64,000 nt of DNA from JAIBAC01 sp046331095 (GTDB taxonomy: Bacteria; Actinomycetota; Acidimicrobiia; UBA2766). Under the pieces are notes generated by a model. It was not told the DNA's origin. It searched no databases and was given only the letters and a program-made list of their open reading frames with translations. Shown here in pieces: positions 41,807 through 51,541 of this stretch (positions are counted from its first letter, which is position 1; each line of letters opens with the position of its first letter). The stretch covers positions 992,001 to 1,056,000 of the forward strand of contig JAXLRM010000004.1 in assembly GCA_046331095.1 (NCBI GenBank), in the 5' to 3' direction. The translations under genes were made by a program, and so were the position numbers.

Positions 41807-43363
41807 TCAGACCGCGGTGCCGGTCATCCCCGGGTAGCCGCCGCCGCCGTAGGCCGCGTCGACCGCGTCGCGGTCGACGACACCGGTCCCGGTGCGTGGC
41901 AGGGACTCGACGAAGACCACCTCGCGCGGCTTCTTGTACGACGCCATCTGCGAGCGGCAGTGCTCGACGAGACCGGCGGCGTCGACATCTGCGCGGGCGC
42001 CGTCCACCAGGACGACGACGGCCTTGACGTGCTGGCGCCACTTCGGGTCGGGAACGCCGATCACGCAGCAGTCGGCCACGGCGGGGTGGCGGCGCAGGCA
42101 CGATTCGACCTCGGCGGGGTAGACGTTCTCGGCCGCCGACTTGATCACCCGTGAGAGCGGGCCGACGAAGGTCAGCGACCCGTCCGCCTCGCGCCGGCCG
42201 AGGTCGCCGGTGTGGTGCCACCCGCCGTGCTGCCTCCGCGTGTTCAACTCGGGGCGACCCAGGTAGCCCACCATCGCCGTGAGCCCGCGCACGACGATCT
42301 CGCCGGTCTCCCCGGCGGCCACCTCGGCGCCGTCGGGATCGACGATGCGGATGCGCGCCACCGGCGACGCGCGCCCGTGCGCACCGATGGCGTCGCCGCC
42401 GAGCGCGTTGGCAGACACGAGGCCCATGAGCTCGGTCTGGCCGTAGCCGCCGGGTGCGCGTGCCCACGGGCTCGTGTCGACGGTGACCATCTCGTTCCAC
42501 GCCTTCGTGTAGGGGACCGACCGCAGCGACGAGAGGTCGTACCGGCGGTCCGCGTTGCAGGCGACCATCTGGTCCATCGTGGGCGGCATCAGGAACGCGT
42601 GCGTGCAGCGCTCGCTCTCGACCAAGCGGCACAGCACCTCGGCGTCGACCCTGGGCGTGTAGACGTTGGTGCCGCCGAAGTGCAGGGTCGCGAGCGTCGT
42701 CATGAGCGCGGCGACGTGGAAGAGGGGCCCGCAGTTGAGGCACACCGACGTGTGGTCGACGTCTTGGACCTTGGCGATCACGAGGTCCTGCGCGATCACG
42801 GCGAGGTGGGCGAGTTGGGCTCCGTTGGGCGTCCCACCGAAGGCCGCGGTGTACATCTGCAGCACCGGCGACGACGCGTCTACGGCGACGCCGGGCTCGG
42901 CGGGGTCGCCGCCCGCGAGGAACGCCTCGTAACCGGTCGGGTCGCCGGCACCGGCGTCGTGGCGCAGCCAAAGGGCCGCGCCCCGGTGGCCGCTGCGGGC
43001 CGCGGCGACGCGTGCGCCGATCTCGTCCTCCTGGCACACGACCACGCGCGGGTCCGAGTCGGCGAGCACGAACCCGAGCTCGGCCGCGGCCAGGCGCCAG
43101 TTCACGATGCAGGCGACCGCTCCGATGCGAGCGCAGCCGAAGAGGACCTCCACGAGACGGAAGGAGTTCTGGCCCAGCCACACGACGCGGTCACCCGCCT
43201 GCACCCCGGCGCCGGAGAGGGCGTTGGCGAGGCGGTTCACGCGCGTGTCGGAGTCCGCGTACGTGATGCGAACGTCGCCGTCGACGGCGGCGAGCGCGTC
43301 GGGGTGGCCCGCTGCCACCTCGGCGAGGACGTCACCGAGGCTGAGCTGGTGAAGCAGGTCCAC
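41807..43363 (-). CDS. acyl-CoA synthetase / AMP-dependent ligase
   Basis: 518 residues from GTG 43363. The adenylation domain shows VLQMYTAAFGGTPNGAQLAH (P-loop), GGYGQTELMG, GWHHTGDLGRREADG and SAAENVYPAEVESCLRRH. The usual A10 motif with the catalytic Lys should read like PRxxxGKxxR, but here it is SLPRTGTGVVDRDAV, with no Lys at that place. This could mean reduced adenylation or a subgroup using another residue. Long-chain or aryl carboxylates are likely substrates. It faces the flippase-like gene on the same strand. Confidence 0.85.
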   Translation of the reverse strand: MDLLHQLSLGDVLAEVAAGHPDALAAVDGDVRITYADSDTRVNRLANALSGAGVQAGDRVVWLGQNSFRLVEVLFGCARIGAVACIVNWRLAAAELGFVLADSDPRVVVCQEDEIGARVAAARSGHRGAALWLRHDAGAGDPTGYEAFLAGGDPAEPGVAVDASSPVLQMYTAAFGGTPNGAQLAHLAVIAQDLVIAKVQDVDHTSVCLNCGPLFHVAALMTTLATLHFGGTNVYTPRVDAEVLCRLVESERCTHAFLMPPTMDQMVACNADRRYDLSSLRSVPYTKAWNEMVTVDTSPWARAPGGYGQTELMGLVSANALGGDAIGAHGRASPVARIRIVDPDGAEVAAGETGEIVVRGLTAMVGYLGRPELNTRRQHGGWHHTGDLGRREADGSLTFVGPLSRVIKSAAENVYPAEVESCLRRHPAVADCCVIGVPDPKWRQHVKAVVVLVDGARADVDAAGLVEHCRSQMASYKKPREVVFVESLPRTGTGVVDRDAVDAAYGGGGYPGMTGTAV

Positions 43364-43364
43364 G

Positions 43365-44123
43365 TCATTCCTCTCTGCGGAGCTGGGGCCAGAGCACCGC
43401 GACGACTGCGATCGTCGGGATCCAGATCAGCAGGCCCGCGGCGCCGAGGGTGTGTTCGCCGATCACGAGCGCGACGACCGAGACGTGCAGTACCTCGACC
43501 GCGAAGACCGCGAGTGCCGCGACCTGAGGGTTGGCGAGTGGCCGCTCATCGACCCCTCCGGCCGCCGCGGTGTCGCCGCGGGTGAGCAAGGCGAGGAGTC
43601 CGCACAGGACGATGCTCACGCCGAGCCAGCCGGCCTGGGAGCCGAGCGGCAGGCCGAACCAGAATCCCGAACCCGAGTAGTGGAACAGGTCGCCGAGATA
43701 CCACGCCGCTCCGCGCTGGCTGACGGGGTCGAGTGTCCACGTCGACCACGTCGCGAAGACGACCGCGAGGACGTACGCGGCGACGCGCGACCTCGGGACG
43801 CGCTGCCACGGGCCGGCTGCCACGCAGCGGGCGCCGTAGAAGCCGAAGAACATCACGAACGTGTAGCTCGCCGGCACGAACAGCGGGACGTCGCCGAGCC
43901 AGACCTCGTTGCCGCGCAGGCCGGCGTCGAACGCGTAGCGCGTGTACGGGAAGCCGTAGCGGACCGACGCGTTCTCCGACACGGCCGCCACCGCGAACGC
44001 GGCGACCGTGTACAGCCCGAGGCGCTTCCAGCCGAGCAGGCGCCGGCCGAGGAACACGTACGCGGCCGCGAACAGCCAGACGAACCAGCGACCCGCGAAG
44101 GTGCCCCACAGCTCGTGCGCCAT
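43365..44123 (-). CDS. carotenoid biosynthesis (CruF-like, DUF422) membrane protein
   Basis: 252 residues from ATG 44123, about seven TMs. Motifs FPYTRYAFDAGLRGNEVWLG, VPASYTFVMFFGFYGARCV and GSGFWFGLPLGSQAGWLG match the CruF/DUF422 family of carotenoid hydratase-like proteins. Related enzymes hydrate the psi end of gamma-carotene-type substrates. No other carotenoid genes are in this window, so the pathway cannot be confirmed. It starts 2 bp after the stop of the lipoate-ligase-like gene. Confidence 0.85.
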   Translation of the reverse strand: MAHELWGTFAGRWFVWLFAAAYVFLGRRLLGWKRLGLYTVAAFAVAAVSENASVRYGFPYTRYAFDAGLRGNEVWLGDVPLFVPASYTFVMFFGFYGARCVAAGPWQRVPRSRVAAYVLAVVFATWSTWTLDPVSQRGAAWYLGDLFHYSGSGFWFGLPLGSQAGWLGVSIVLCGLLALLTRGDTAAAGGVDERPLANPQVAALAVFAVEVLHVSVVALVIGEHTLGAAGLLIWIPTIAVVAVLWPQLRREE

Positions 44124-44125
44124 GC

Positions 44126-45277
44126 TCAGGCCCGGTCCGCTGGGGCGTCGGCCGCCGCCGGGGTGGCCGTGTCGGCGAACGCGATCGCCACCGCGGCGGC
44201 GAGGTCGCCGGCGTCGATGCCGAGGTGAGCGTCGGCCTGCACCACGTCGGGGCGCGCGAGCACGGCGGCGAGCGCTGCCGCCACGGCGGCGCCGTCCGCT
44301 GCGTGCACGCCCACGAGGGCGGCGGCGCAGTCGTCCATCGCATCGGGCGGGGACACGAACATGTCGCCCGCGACCATCGCGGCGACGATCACGGCGGCGG
44401 CATCGACGGCGATCCCGACCCGGATCAGCTTGCGGGCCTTGTGGAAGCCGAAGCCCACCCGCGATCCCGCCGGCGCGGTGGCGCGGAAGCGTGCCGACGA
44501 GACGCGCAAGAGGTTCTCCTCCGATGCCATCTGCTGCGCCAGCGCGGCTGTGCCGGCGCGCTCGGCCGGGTCGAGGGGCACCTCGCGGCAGCGGTGGGGG
44601 GTGTGCGCCTCGAGGGCGGCGCAGAAGGCGACCTTGGCGTCCGTGAAGGCGACGGCGCTGCCGCCGGCGCGGATCTCCTCGGGTGTCACGATGTAGTGGA
44701 TCGGGTCGTCGGTGGCCTTGTCCGCGAACTTGGCGGCGGGCACCTTCGCGCAGCGGGCGTACAGGTCGAGGTCGGGGCGGCGCAGGTTCAGGTAGCCGCC
44801 GACGGCGATGCAACCGAGGACGGCGTTGGCCATGAAGCTGCCGAGCTTGCGCCCGTGCCAGCGCACGTCCGAGGATCCCTCGAAGCCTGCCTCGCCGAGG
44901 CCGAGGCGGTCGAGTGCGTCGGTGACGACCGGCTGCCACGCCTCGAGGGCGGCGTCGAGGCCCGCGAACTCCTCGGCGCGCACGAGCTGGGACACGAACA
45001 TGACGGCGTCGGCGTCGTAGTACGCGGTCCCGCCGCCGTACACGGGGCGGCGCACGAGCTCGACTCCCTCACGCCTGCAAGCTGCGACGTCGACTACTTC
45101 GTCGACGTCGTCGAACCAGCCGACGTTGAAGTGCGTGGTGCCGAAGGTCCCGATGACGAGCACCCGGTCGTGCGTCCCCGACAGGATCGAGGCGCACACG
45201 ACTGCCATCCGGCCCATGTTCTCGGCGCACGTGGACCCCGAAACGTCGAGAACCCGCCACGGTGACCCTTCGGCCAT
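44126..45277 (-). CDS. lipoate-protein ligase-like (BPL/LplA fold) protein
   Basis: 383 residues from ATG 45277 (GGCGAGGGGAAC upstream); a longer frame to 45352 lacks a better start. RRPVYGGGTAYYDADAVMFV carries the conserved RR and GGG of the biotin/lipoate ligase fold, VRWHGRKLGSF follows, and later regions are Ala-rich and less conserved. It probably transfers an octanoyl or lipoyl group or is a divergent member with another role. It is tightly linked to the carotenoid gene downstream on the same strand. Confidence 0.75.
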   Translation of the reverse strand: MAEGSPWRVLDVSGSTCAENMGRMAVVCASILSGTHDRVLVIGTFGTTHFNVGWFDDVDEVVDVAACRREGVELVRRPVYGGGTAYYDADAVMFVSQLVRAEEFAGLDAALEAWQPVVTDALDRLGLGEAGFEGSSDVRWHGRKLGSFMANAVLGCIAVGGYLNLRRPDLDLYARCAKVPAAKFADKATDDPIHYIVTPEEIRAGGSAVAFTDAKVAFCAALEAHTPHRCREVPLDPAERAGTAALAQQMASEENLLRVSSARFRATAPAGSRVGFGFHKARKLIRVGIAVDAAAVIVAAMVAGDMFVSPPDAMDDCAAALVGVHAADGAAVAAALAAVLARPDVVQADAHLGIDAGDLAAAVAIAFADTATPAAADAPADRA

Positions 45278-45402
45278 GTTCCCCTCGCCACGCAGCCCGG
45301 ACCGCGACCTCGTCGCGCGAGATTCTTGCACGACCCCGGCGCCGTCGCGCACGGACGGGCCGATCGTCGGCGAACGGACCGGACCACGTCCCGGGCCGGC
45401 CC

Positions 45403-46857
45403 CTACACGACGCGGACGACGCCGCCGCGGCGGGAGTCGCCGGCGCCGGTCCCGGACGCGAGGTCGACTGTGTGGACGCCGCCGAAGTAGAGGTTCGCGG
45501 CGGGCCAGACGTTGACGCGATACCGTGCCGCCAGGGTGGTGATGGCGTCGTCACGGCATCCGGGCTCGATCTGGCAGACCGCGCCGTCCCAGTGCAGGCG
45601 CGGGCCCGCCACCGCCGCGGCGACGTCGACACCGCCGTCGACGATCGCCGCGATCACCTGGAAGATCGCCGTACGGATCCGCTTGCTGCCGCCCGAGCCG
45701 AGCACGAGACGGGGCCGCCCGCCGTCCATCACGAGCGTGGGCGACATCATCGAGCCGATGCGCTCGCCCGGTGCGGCACTGTGGAACCCGTCGGGGTGCA
45801 GGTCGTCCTCGCCGAGCATGTTGTTCAGGATCACCCCGGTGCCCGGGACCACGTAGCCCGACCCCTCGCCGTTGGAGGTCGTCATCGCGGCGACGTTCCC
45901 CTCGGCGTCGGCGACGCTCACGTGCGTCGTGCCGCGCGACACCCCGGCGGTGCGGCGCCTGTCGACCTCGACGAGGATCTCGCAGCGGCGCACGAGCTCG
46001 GCGCCCGAGCCCAACGCGAGCGGCGCGCCACGCCCCTCGAGGAGCCGCAGCGACTCCCCCACGAGCGTGCCCCCGAAGCTCGGCGGGGGATTGGCCAGGA
46101 TGCGGAGGCCGCGGAACTCGCACTCGAGCGGCTCGCGCTCGACCACCTCGTAGGCACCGAGATCCTCGAACGTGACGAGGCCGTCGCCGTCCGCCATGTC
46201 CGTGGCGATCGTGCGCGCCGGTGTCCCGGCGTGGAGCCCGGCCACGCGACCGGCCCCGAGGTCCTCGAGGAACGCCGCCAGTTCGGCGTTCGCGAACGTG
46301 TCGCCCTCGACGAGACGACGACCGGCGGGGGCGAAGAGCGCACGCATGGCGTCGGTGGACGTGAAGATCGGCCACAGCAGCTCCATCACCCACGCCTGCA
46401 ACGGCGTCACGGCGACTCCTGTACGGGCGAGGGTCACCGCCGGTGCGACGACCTCGGTGAGCGGGAGCCGCCCGAGTCGGCCGTGCACGTGCAGGTAGCC
46501 GGGCAGCACACCCGGCACCGCGACCGAGCCGCGACCGATGTGGAACGCCTGCACGGCCGCGCCGAAGTCGACGTCGACGGAGTGGAAGTGCGGCTCGGGT
46601 GCGTGGTGCAGGCCGCGACCGGGTGTGTCGCAGAAGAAGTCGAACACGACCTCCTCGCCTGCCGCGGTGTGCGCAAGGAGGAAGCCGCCGCCGCCGAGGC
46701 TCGTGAACCCCGGCTCGCACACCGCAGCAGCGAAGCCCGCGGCGACGATCGCGTCGTAGGCGTTGCCGCCGCTGCGCAGGACCGCGTCTGCGGCGGCAGC
46801 GGTCCCGGGGTGGCCCGCGGCGACGATTGCCCTGCCCGGGCGGGCACCGGCGGCCAC
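45403..46857 (-). CDS. gamma-glutamyltransferase family protein
   Basis: 484 residues from GTG 46857. The N-terminal HPGTAAAADAVLRSGGNAYD and GFTSLGGGGFLLAH pattern, and the autoprocessing Thr in SRGTTHVSVADAEGNVAAMT (about residue 290), mark an Ntn-hydrolase gamma-glutamyltransferase. GSGYVVPGTGVILNN and GSGGSKRIRT follow. It is shorter than typical enzymes and lacks a signal peptide in this frame. It would cleave or transfer gamma-glutamyl groups, perhaps in mycothiol or glutathione-like turnover. It starts 2 bp downstream of the ALDH stop. Confidence 0.9.
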   Translation of the reverse strand: MAAGARPGRAIVAAGHPGTAAAADAVLRSGGNAYDAIVAAGFAAAVCEPGFTSLGGGGFLLAHTAAGEEVVFDFFCDTPGRGLHHAPEPHFHSVDVDFGAAVQAFHIGRGSVAVPGVLPGYLHVHGRLGRLPLTEVVAPAVTLARTGVAVTPLQAWVMELLWPIFTSTDAMRALFAPAGRRLVEGDTFANAELAAFLEDLGAGRVAGLHAGTPARTIATDMADGDGLVTFEDLGAYEVVEREPLECEFRGLRILANPPPSFGGTLVGESLRLLEGRGAPLALGSGAELVRRCEILVEVDRRRTAGVSRGTTHVSVADAEGNVAAMTTSNGEGSGYVVPGTGVILNNMLGEDDLHPDGFHSAAPGERIGSMMSPTLVMDGGRPRLVLGSGGSKRIRTAIFQVIAAIVDGGVDVAAAVAGPRLHWDGAVCQIEPGCRDDAITTLAARYRVNVWPAANLYFGGVHTVDLASGTGAGDSRRGGVVRVV

Positions 46858-46859
46858 CT

Positions 46860-48368
46860 TCAGCCCGTACCGGAGCCCGTGCCGGAACCGGAGAGCCCGA
46901 TGCCGCCGACGTGGACGGTCTTGACCTCGGTGAAGGCGTGGACGGCCTCGATGCCGCCCTCGCGGCCCACCCCCGAGGCACCGACGCCACCGAAGGGCGC
47001 GCCGGGGGTGATCGCCGAGTAGGTGTTGACCCACATCATCCCGGTGCGCACGGCAGCGGCGACGCGGTGTGCGCGGGCCAAGTCGGTGGTCCAGAGCCCG
47101 CCGGCGAGGCCGAAGCGTGACGCGTTCGCGGCGGCGACTACCTCGTCCTCGCCGTCGAAGGGCTGCACCGAGACGACCGGACCGAAGATCTCGTCGGTGC
47201 AGAGCGGGTCGTCGGCGGCGACGCCGGTGAGGATCGTCGGCGGGTACCAGTAGCCGCGGGAGTACTCGCCGCCGCTCAGGGGTGAGCCGCCGCAGTGCAG
47301 TGTCGCGCCTGCGGCGACGGCTCCGTCGACGTAGCGCTGGATGCGTTCGAGGGCGGCTGCGGAGATCACCGGCCCGGTGGGCGTCTCGAACGAGGTCGGA
47401 TCTCCCGGCGTCCATCCGGCCGCGGCCGCCGTGTACCGCTCGACGAAGGACTCGAACACGGGTCGTTGCACGAAGAGGCGGCTCCCGGCGATGCACTGCT
47501 GGCCGGTGAAGAGGAACACCGCCTGGCACGCGCCCTCGACGGCGGCGTCGAGGTCGGCGTCGGCGAAGACGATGTTGGCCGACTTGCCGCCGAGCTCGAG
47601 TGTGACGCGCTTGAACGACTCCGCCGCGGCGACCCCGATGCGCCGTCCGATCTCGGTGCCGCCGGTGAAGGTGACCTTGTCGACTCCTGGATGCGAGACG
47701 AGGTGGCTGCCGACGCCGGGGCCGCCGGTCACGCAGTTGAGCACCCCGTGCGGCAGGCCCGCCTCGATGCCGATCTCGGCGTAGGCACGGGACGCGAGCG
47801 GGGCGAGTTCGGCGGGCTTGAGCACGACGCTGCACCCCGCGGCGAGGGCAGGGCCGAGCTTGAAGGCGGTCAGCATCGAGGGGACGTTCCACGCCGTGAT
47901 CGCCGCGACCACGCCGACGGGTTGGCGCAGCGTGTACGTGAGCGCCCCGGCCAGCGGTGTCGGCACGACGGCACCGCGCACCTTGTCGGCGTATCCGGCG
48001 AAGTGGCTGAGGTAGTCCGAGGCTGCGAGCACCTCGCCCACCGAGTAGCGCATCGGCATCCCGACCTCGGCGGTGGAGAGTGCGCCGATGTCCATCGCGT
48101 GGTCCATGACCGCGGCGGCGAAGCGTTCGATGCGGCGGCGGCGTTCGAACGCGTCCATCCGCCCCCACTCGCCTCTCAGCGCTCGGCGGGCTGCATCGAC
48201 GGCGGCGTCGACCTGTTCGAGCGACGCGGAGCCGACGACGGCGAACTCGTCGCCCGTCGCGGGGTTGAAGTCGACGATCGGCTCGCCCTCGCCGGCGACG
48301 AACTCTCCGTCGACGACGAGACGGGAGTCGGCGGGACCGGGGACCGTCGCGGTCGCGGTGTCGCTCAT
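46860..48368 (-). CDS. aldehyde dehydrogenase (NAD(P)-dependent)
   Basis: 502 residues from ATG 48368. Motifs are TAWNVPSML, KPAELAPLAS, FTGGTEIGRRIGVAAA, LELGGKSANIVFADADLD with the general-base Glu, and FLFTGQQCIAGSRLFVQ with the nucleophile Cys. FGPVVSVQPFDGEDEVV and NTYSAITPGAPFGG complete the family. The substrate aldehyde is not predictable. It is followed by the gamma-glutamyltransferase gene with a 2-bp gap and probably co-transcribed. Confidence 0.94.
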   Translation of the reverse strand: MSDTATATVPGPADSRLVVDGEFVAGEGEPIVDFNPATGDEFAVVGSASLEQVDAAVDAARRALRGEWGRMDAFERRRRIERFAAAVMDHAMDIGALSTAEVGMPMRYSVGEVLAASDYLSHFAGYADKVRGAVVPTPLAGALTYTLRQPVGVVAAITAWNVPSMLTAFKLGPALAAGCSVVLKPAELAPLASRAYAEIGIEAGLPHGVLNCVTGGPGVGSHLVSHPGVDKVTFTGGTEIGRRIGVAAAESFKRVTLELGGKSANIVFADADLDAAVEGACQAVFLFTGQQCIAGSRLFVQRPVFESFVERYTAAAAGWTPGDPTSFETPTGPVISAAALERIQRYVDGAVAAGATLHCGGSPLSGGEYSRGYWYPPTILTGVAADDPLCTDEIFGPVVSVQPFDGEDEVVAAANASRFGLAGGLWTTDLARAHRVAAAVRTGMMWVNTYSAITPGAPFGGVGASGVGREGGIEAVHAFTEVKTVHVGGIGLSGSGTGSGTG

Positions 48369-48424
48369 CGTGCGCGACTCTAGGCTCGCGGCTGAAGTCG
48401 AGAAATCGAGCAAGCGGGAACGCG

Positions 48425-49276
48425 ATGGAAGAGCTGGCGGGCAGGGTCGCTGTCGTGACCGGGGCGGCGAGCGGCATCGGCCTGGCGCTGGCGCGCGCCT
48501 TCGCGGCGGAGTCGATGGCCGTCGTGCTCGCCGACGTCGAGGAGGCCGCTCTCGAGAAGGCGGCTGCCGAGCTCGCCGAGGCCGGCGCCGACACGCTCGC
48601 GGTCCCGACGGACGTCAGCGACGCCGCCGCGGTCGCCGACCTCGCGGTAGCGGCTTACGAGCGCTTCGGTGCCGTCCACGTGCTCTGCAACAACGCGGGC
48701 GTCTCCGGCGGCGGCCTCACGTGGGAGATCCCGCTCGCGGACTGGGACTGGATCCTCGGCGTCAACCTGCGCGGCGTGATCAACGGGGTGCACGCGTTCG
48801 TGCCCCGCATGATCGCGGGCGGCGCGGAGGGCCACGTCGTCAACACCGCCTCGATCGCGGGCCTCGTGTCCACGCCGTTCATGGCGGGCTACAACGTGTC
48901 CAAGCACGGCGTCGTCGCGTTGTCGGAGACGATGTCGGTCGAGCTGGCCATGCTCGGCACGCCGATCGGGGTCTCGGTGCTGTGCCCGGGCTGGGTCCGC
49001 ACCCGCATCCACGAGGCCGACCGCAACCGCCCCGGCGGTTCTGCGTCCGGAGGCGATCCGGCCGTCGCGGCGATGCGGTCGGTGGTGGAGCAGTGGATCG
49101 CGGAGGGGATGGATCCCGCCGACGTCGCCGCCGCCGTCGTCGACGCGGTCCGCAACCGCAGGTTCTACGTCAAGACCCACGCCGCGATGGAGGAGCTCAT
49201 CCGCCGGCGCCACGCCGCGATCGAGGAGGGCGCCGACCCGCCCATGTCGATGCCGACCGACTTCACGGCGAACTGA
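48425..49276 (+). CDS. SDR family NAD(P)-dependent oxidoreductase
   Basis: 283 residues. TGAASGIGLALARAFA is the cofactor site, followed by NNAGVSGGG, the catalytic Ser in ASIAGLVST and the Y-x-x-x-K pair in YNVSKHG. The substrate is unknown. It is divergent from the ALDH gene with 56 bp between starts, and its stop is 2 bp before the aroC start. Confidence 0.92.
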   Translation: MEELAGRVAVVTGAASGIGLALARAFAAESMAVVLADVEEAALEKAAAELAEAGADTLAVPTDVSDAAAVADLAVAAYERFGAVHVLCNNAGVSGGGLTWEIPLADWDWILGVNLRGVINGVHAFVPRMIAGGAEGHVVNTASIAGLVSTPFMAGYNVSKHGVVALSETMSVELAMLGTPIGVSVLCPGWVRTRIHEADRNRPGGSASGGDPAVAAMRSVVEQWIAEGMDPADVAAAVVDAVRNRRFYVKTHAAMEELIRRRHAAIEEGADPPMSMPTDFTAN

Positions 49277-49278
49277 CG

Positions 49279-50370
49279 GTGGCGTCGTCGTTCGGGACGC
49301 TGTTCCGCATCACCACCTTCGGCGAGTCCCACGGGGGCGGCGTCGGCGTCGTCGTCGACGGCTGCCCGCCCCGCCTCGCGCTCGACCCCGCCGCGATCCA
49401 GCACGACCTCGACCGGCGCCGCCCGGGCCAGTCCCGGCTCACGACCCAGCGCCGCGAGGCCGACGCCGTCGAGATCCTCTCCGGCGTGTACGAGGGGCGC
49501 ACCACCGGTACGCCGATCGCGATGGTCGTCCGCAACACAGATGCGCGCTCGGAGGCCTACGACCACCTCGCCGACGTGTACCGCCCCTCCCACGCCGACT
49601 GGACCTACGAGGCCAAGTACGGCTTCCGCGACCACCGCGGAGGCGGCCGCGCGTCCGCCCGCGAGACGATCGGCCGTGTGGCGGCGGGCGCGGTGGCGCG
49701 GGCGCTGCTCGCCGAGGCGGCGGGCATCGAGGTGATCGCGTGGGTGTCCCGGGTCCACGCCATCGACGCGGACGTCGACGTGGACTCGGTGGACCTCGCC
49801 GCGGTCGAGGCGAACGAGGTGCGCTGTCCCGACCCGGCCGCGGCGCAGCGGATGGCCGCCGCGATCGAGTCTGCGCGTCGCGACGGCGACAGCCTCGGCG
49901 GCGTGGTCACGTGCGTCGCGCGGTCGGTCCCGGCGGGTCTCGGCGAGCCGGTCTTCGACCGCCTCGAAGCCGACCTCGCCAAGGCGATGCTGTCGCTGCC
50001 CGCCGCGAAGGGGTTCGAGTCCGGCAGCGGCTTCGCCGGGACCCGCATGACCGGCCGTGAGCACAACGACGCGTTCACGCCGGGCCCCGACGGGCGGCCC
50101 GTCGCGGTCACGAACCGCTCGGGTGGCGTGCAGGGCGGTATCAGCAACGGTGCCGACGTCGCCGTTGCGGTCGCCTTCAAGCCGACGGCGACGATCGCCT
50201 CGCCTCAGCAGACCGTGACCCGAGAGGGCGCGGCCGTGACGCTCGAGGCCAAGGGCCGCCACGACCCGTGCGTGCTGCCGCGGGCGGTGCCGGTGGTCGA
50301 GGCTATGGCGCTGCTCGTCCTCGCCGACCACTGGTTGCGCCAGCGCGCCCTCGACGTCTTCCCGCGCTGA
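49279..50370 (+). CDS. aroC: chorismate synthase
   Basis: 363 residues from GTG 49279. Signatures are complete: TTFGESHGGGVGVVVDGCPP at the N-terminus, RRRPGQSRLTTQRREAD, DHRGGGRASARETIGRVAAG, and NRSGGVQGGISNGADV, the FMN and EPSP-binding motifs. It converts EPSP to chorismate. It is isolated from the trp genes 4 kb downstream and from other shikimate genes. Confidence 0.97.
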   Translation: MASSFGTLFRITTFGESHGGGVGVVVDGCPPRLALDPAAIQHDLDRRRPGQSRLTTQRREADAVEILSGVYEGRTTGTPIAMVVRNTDARSEAYDHLADVYRPSHADWTYEAKYGFRDHRGGGRASARETIGRVAAGAVARALLAEAAGIEVIAWVSRVHAIDADVDVDSVDLAAVEANEVRCPDPAAAQRMAAAIESARRDGDSLGGVVTCVARSVPAGLGEPVFDRLEADLAKAMLSLPAAKGFESGSGFAGTRMTGREHNDAFTPGPDGRPVAVTNRSGGVQGGISNGADVAVAVAFKPTATIASPQQTVTREGAAVTLEAKGRHDPCVLPRAVPVVEAMALLVLADHWLRQRALDVFPR

Positions 50371-50380
50371 AGGAGTTCGG

Positions 50381-51532
50381 ATGACCAAGGGTTTCGTGCA
50401 CCCCGACTTCGGCGCCGTCGCCGGTGTCTTCGACCGCGTCCTCGCGTCGCAGCGCCTCGGCGGCGCGTCGCTGTGCGTGTACCACTGCGGCGAGAAGGTC
50501 GTCGACGTGTGGGGCGGCGACCGCAACGCGGCGGGCGACCCGTGGGAGGCCGACACCGTCGTGTGCTCGTTCTCGACGACCAAGGGGGTGGCGTCGACCG
50601 CCGTGCACGTCCTCGCCGACCGCGGTCTCGTCGACTACGACGCCCCGGTCGCGCAGTACTGGCCCGAGTTCGCCGCCAAGGGCAAGGGCGCGATCACGGT
50701 CCGGCAGGTGATGTCGCACGAGGCCGGCCTGCACGGCATCCGCAGCCTCGTCGACCACAGCTCGCGCATGCTCGACTGGGAGCACATGGTCGCCGCGCTC
50801 GCCGACGCCGAGCCGGCGTTCGAGCCCGGCAGCGCCAACGCGTACCACGGGATCACCTACGGGTGGCTCGCCGGCGAGATCGTGCGCCGAGTGAGCGGCA
50901 AGTCGATCGGGGCGTTCGTGCAGTCCGAGATCGCCGATCCGCTCGGCGTCGACGGCCTCTTCATCGGGGTGCCCGAGGCGATGCGCGGACGCGTGGCGCG
51001 GCTGATGCGGTGGCCGCGCCTGCTCGCCTGGAACGCGACGGCGGCGGCGGGCACGTGGTTCCGGCCCACCCGTGACTTGATCGAGGCGCTCCTGCCGGCG
51101 GAGCTGCACCCGGCGATCTGGGACGACGAGACCCTCGCCGCCGAGATCCCCGGCGCTGCCGGCGTCTTCGACGCCCGCTCGCTCGCGCGCATGTACGCGG
51201 CGCTGTCGTGCGGGGGCAGCATCGACTCCACGTACCTGGTGTCGCCGGCGACGGTCCGGGCGATGGGGGCGGTGCAGAACCGGCGCCTCGACAAGGTCCT
51301 GCTCGTGCCGATCGTGTGGCGCCTGGGCTACCACACGATCTTCACGACCGCGGGGGTGTCACGCCGCGGGTTCGGCCACTACGGCTACCTCGGCTCGGGC
51401 GGGTGGTGCGACCCCTCGCGCGAACTCGCCTTCGCGTACGTCACCAACCGCACCACGACCGTCGACTACACGCCGATCGCGCGCATGGGCGGCACCGCGA
51501 TCCACGCCGCCGACCGCCGCGCCCGCCTCTGA
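50381..51532 (+). CDS. beta-lactamase-related serine hydrolase (esterase/EstB-like)
   Basis: 383 residues. Ser and Lys of the S-x-x-K motif are in CSFSTTKGVAST (about residue 66). The second-motif Tyr is probably in NAYHGITYGW, and the third-box equivalent is FGHYGYLGSGGW near residue 330. There is no signal peptide, so cytoplasmic esterase activity is more likely than secreted beta-lactamase. Repeat family B2 begins 10 bp after the stop. Confidence 0.9.
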   Translation: MTKGFVHPDFGAVAGVFDRVLASQRLGGASLCVYHCGEKVVDVWGGDRNAAGDPWEADTVVCSFSTTKGVASTAVHVLADRGLVDYDAPVAQYWPEFAAKGKGAITVRQVMSHEAGLHGIRSLVDHSSRMLDWEHMVAALADAEPAFEPGSANAYHGITYGWLAGEIVRRVSGKSIGAFVQSEIADPLGVDGLFIGVPEAMRGRVARLMRWPRLLAWNATAAAGTWFRPTRDLIEALLPAELHPAIWDDETLAAEIPGAAGVFDARSLARMYAALSCGGSIDSTYLVSPATVRAMGAVQNRRLDKVLLVPIVWRLGYHTIFTTAGVSRRGFGHYGYLGSGGWCDPSRELAFAYVTNRTTTVDYTPIARMGGTAIHAADRRARL

Positions 51533-51541
51533 CCCCGTCCC

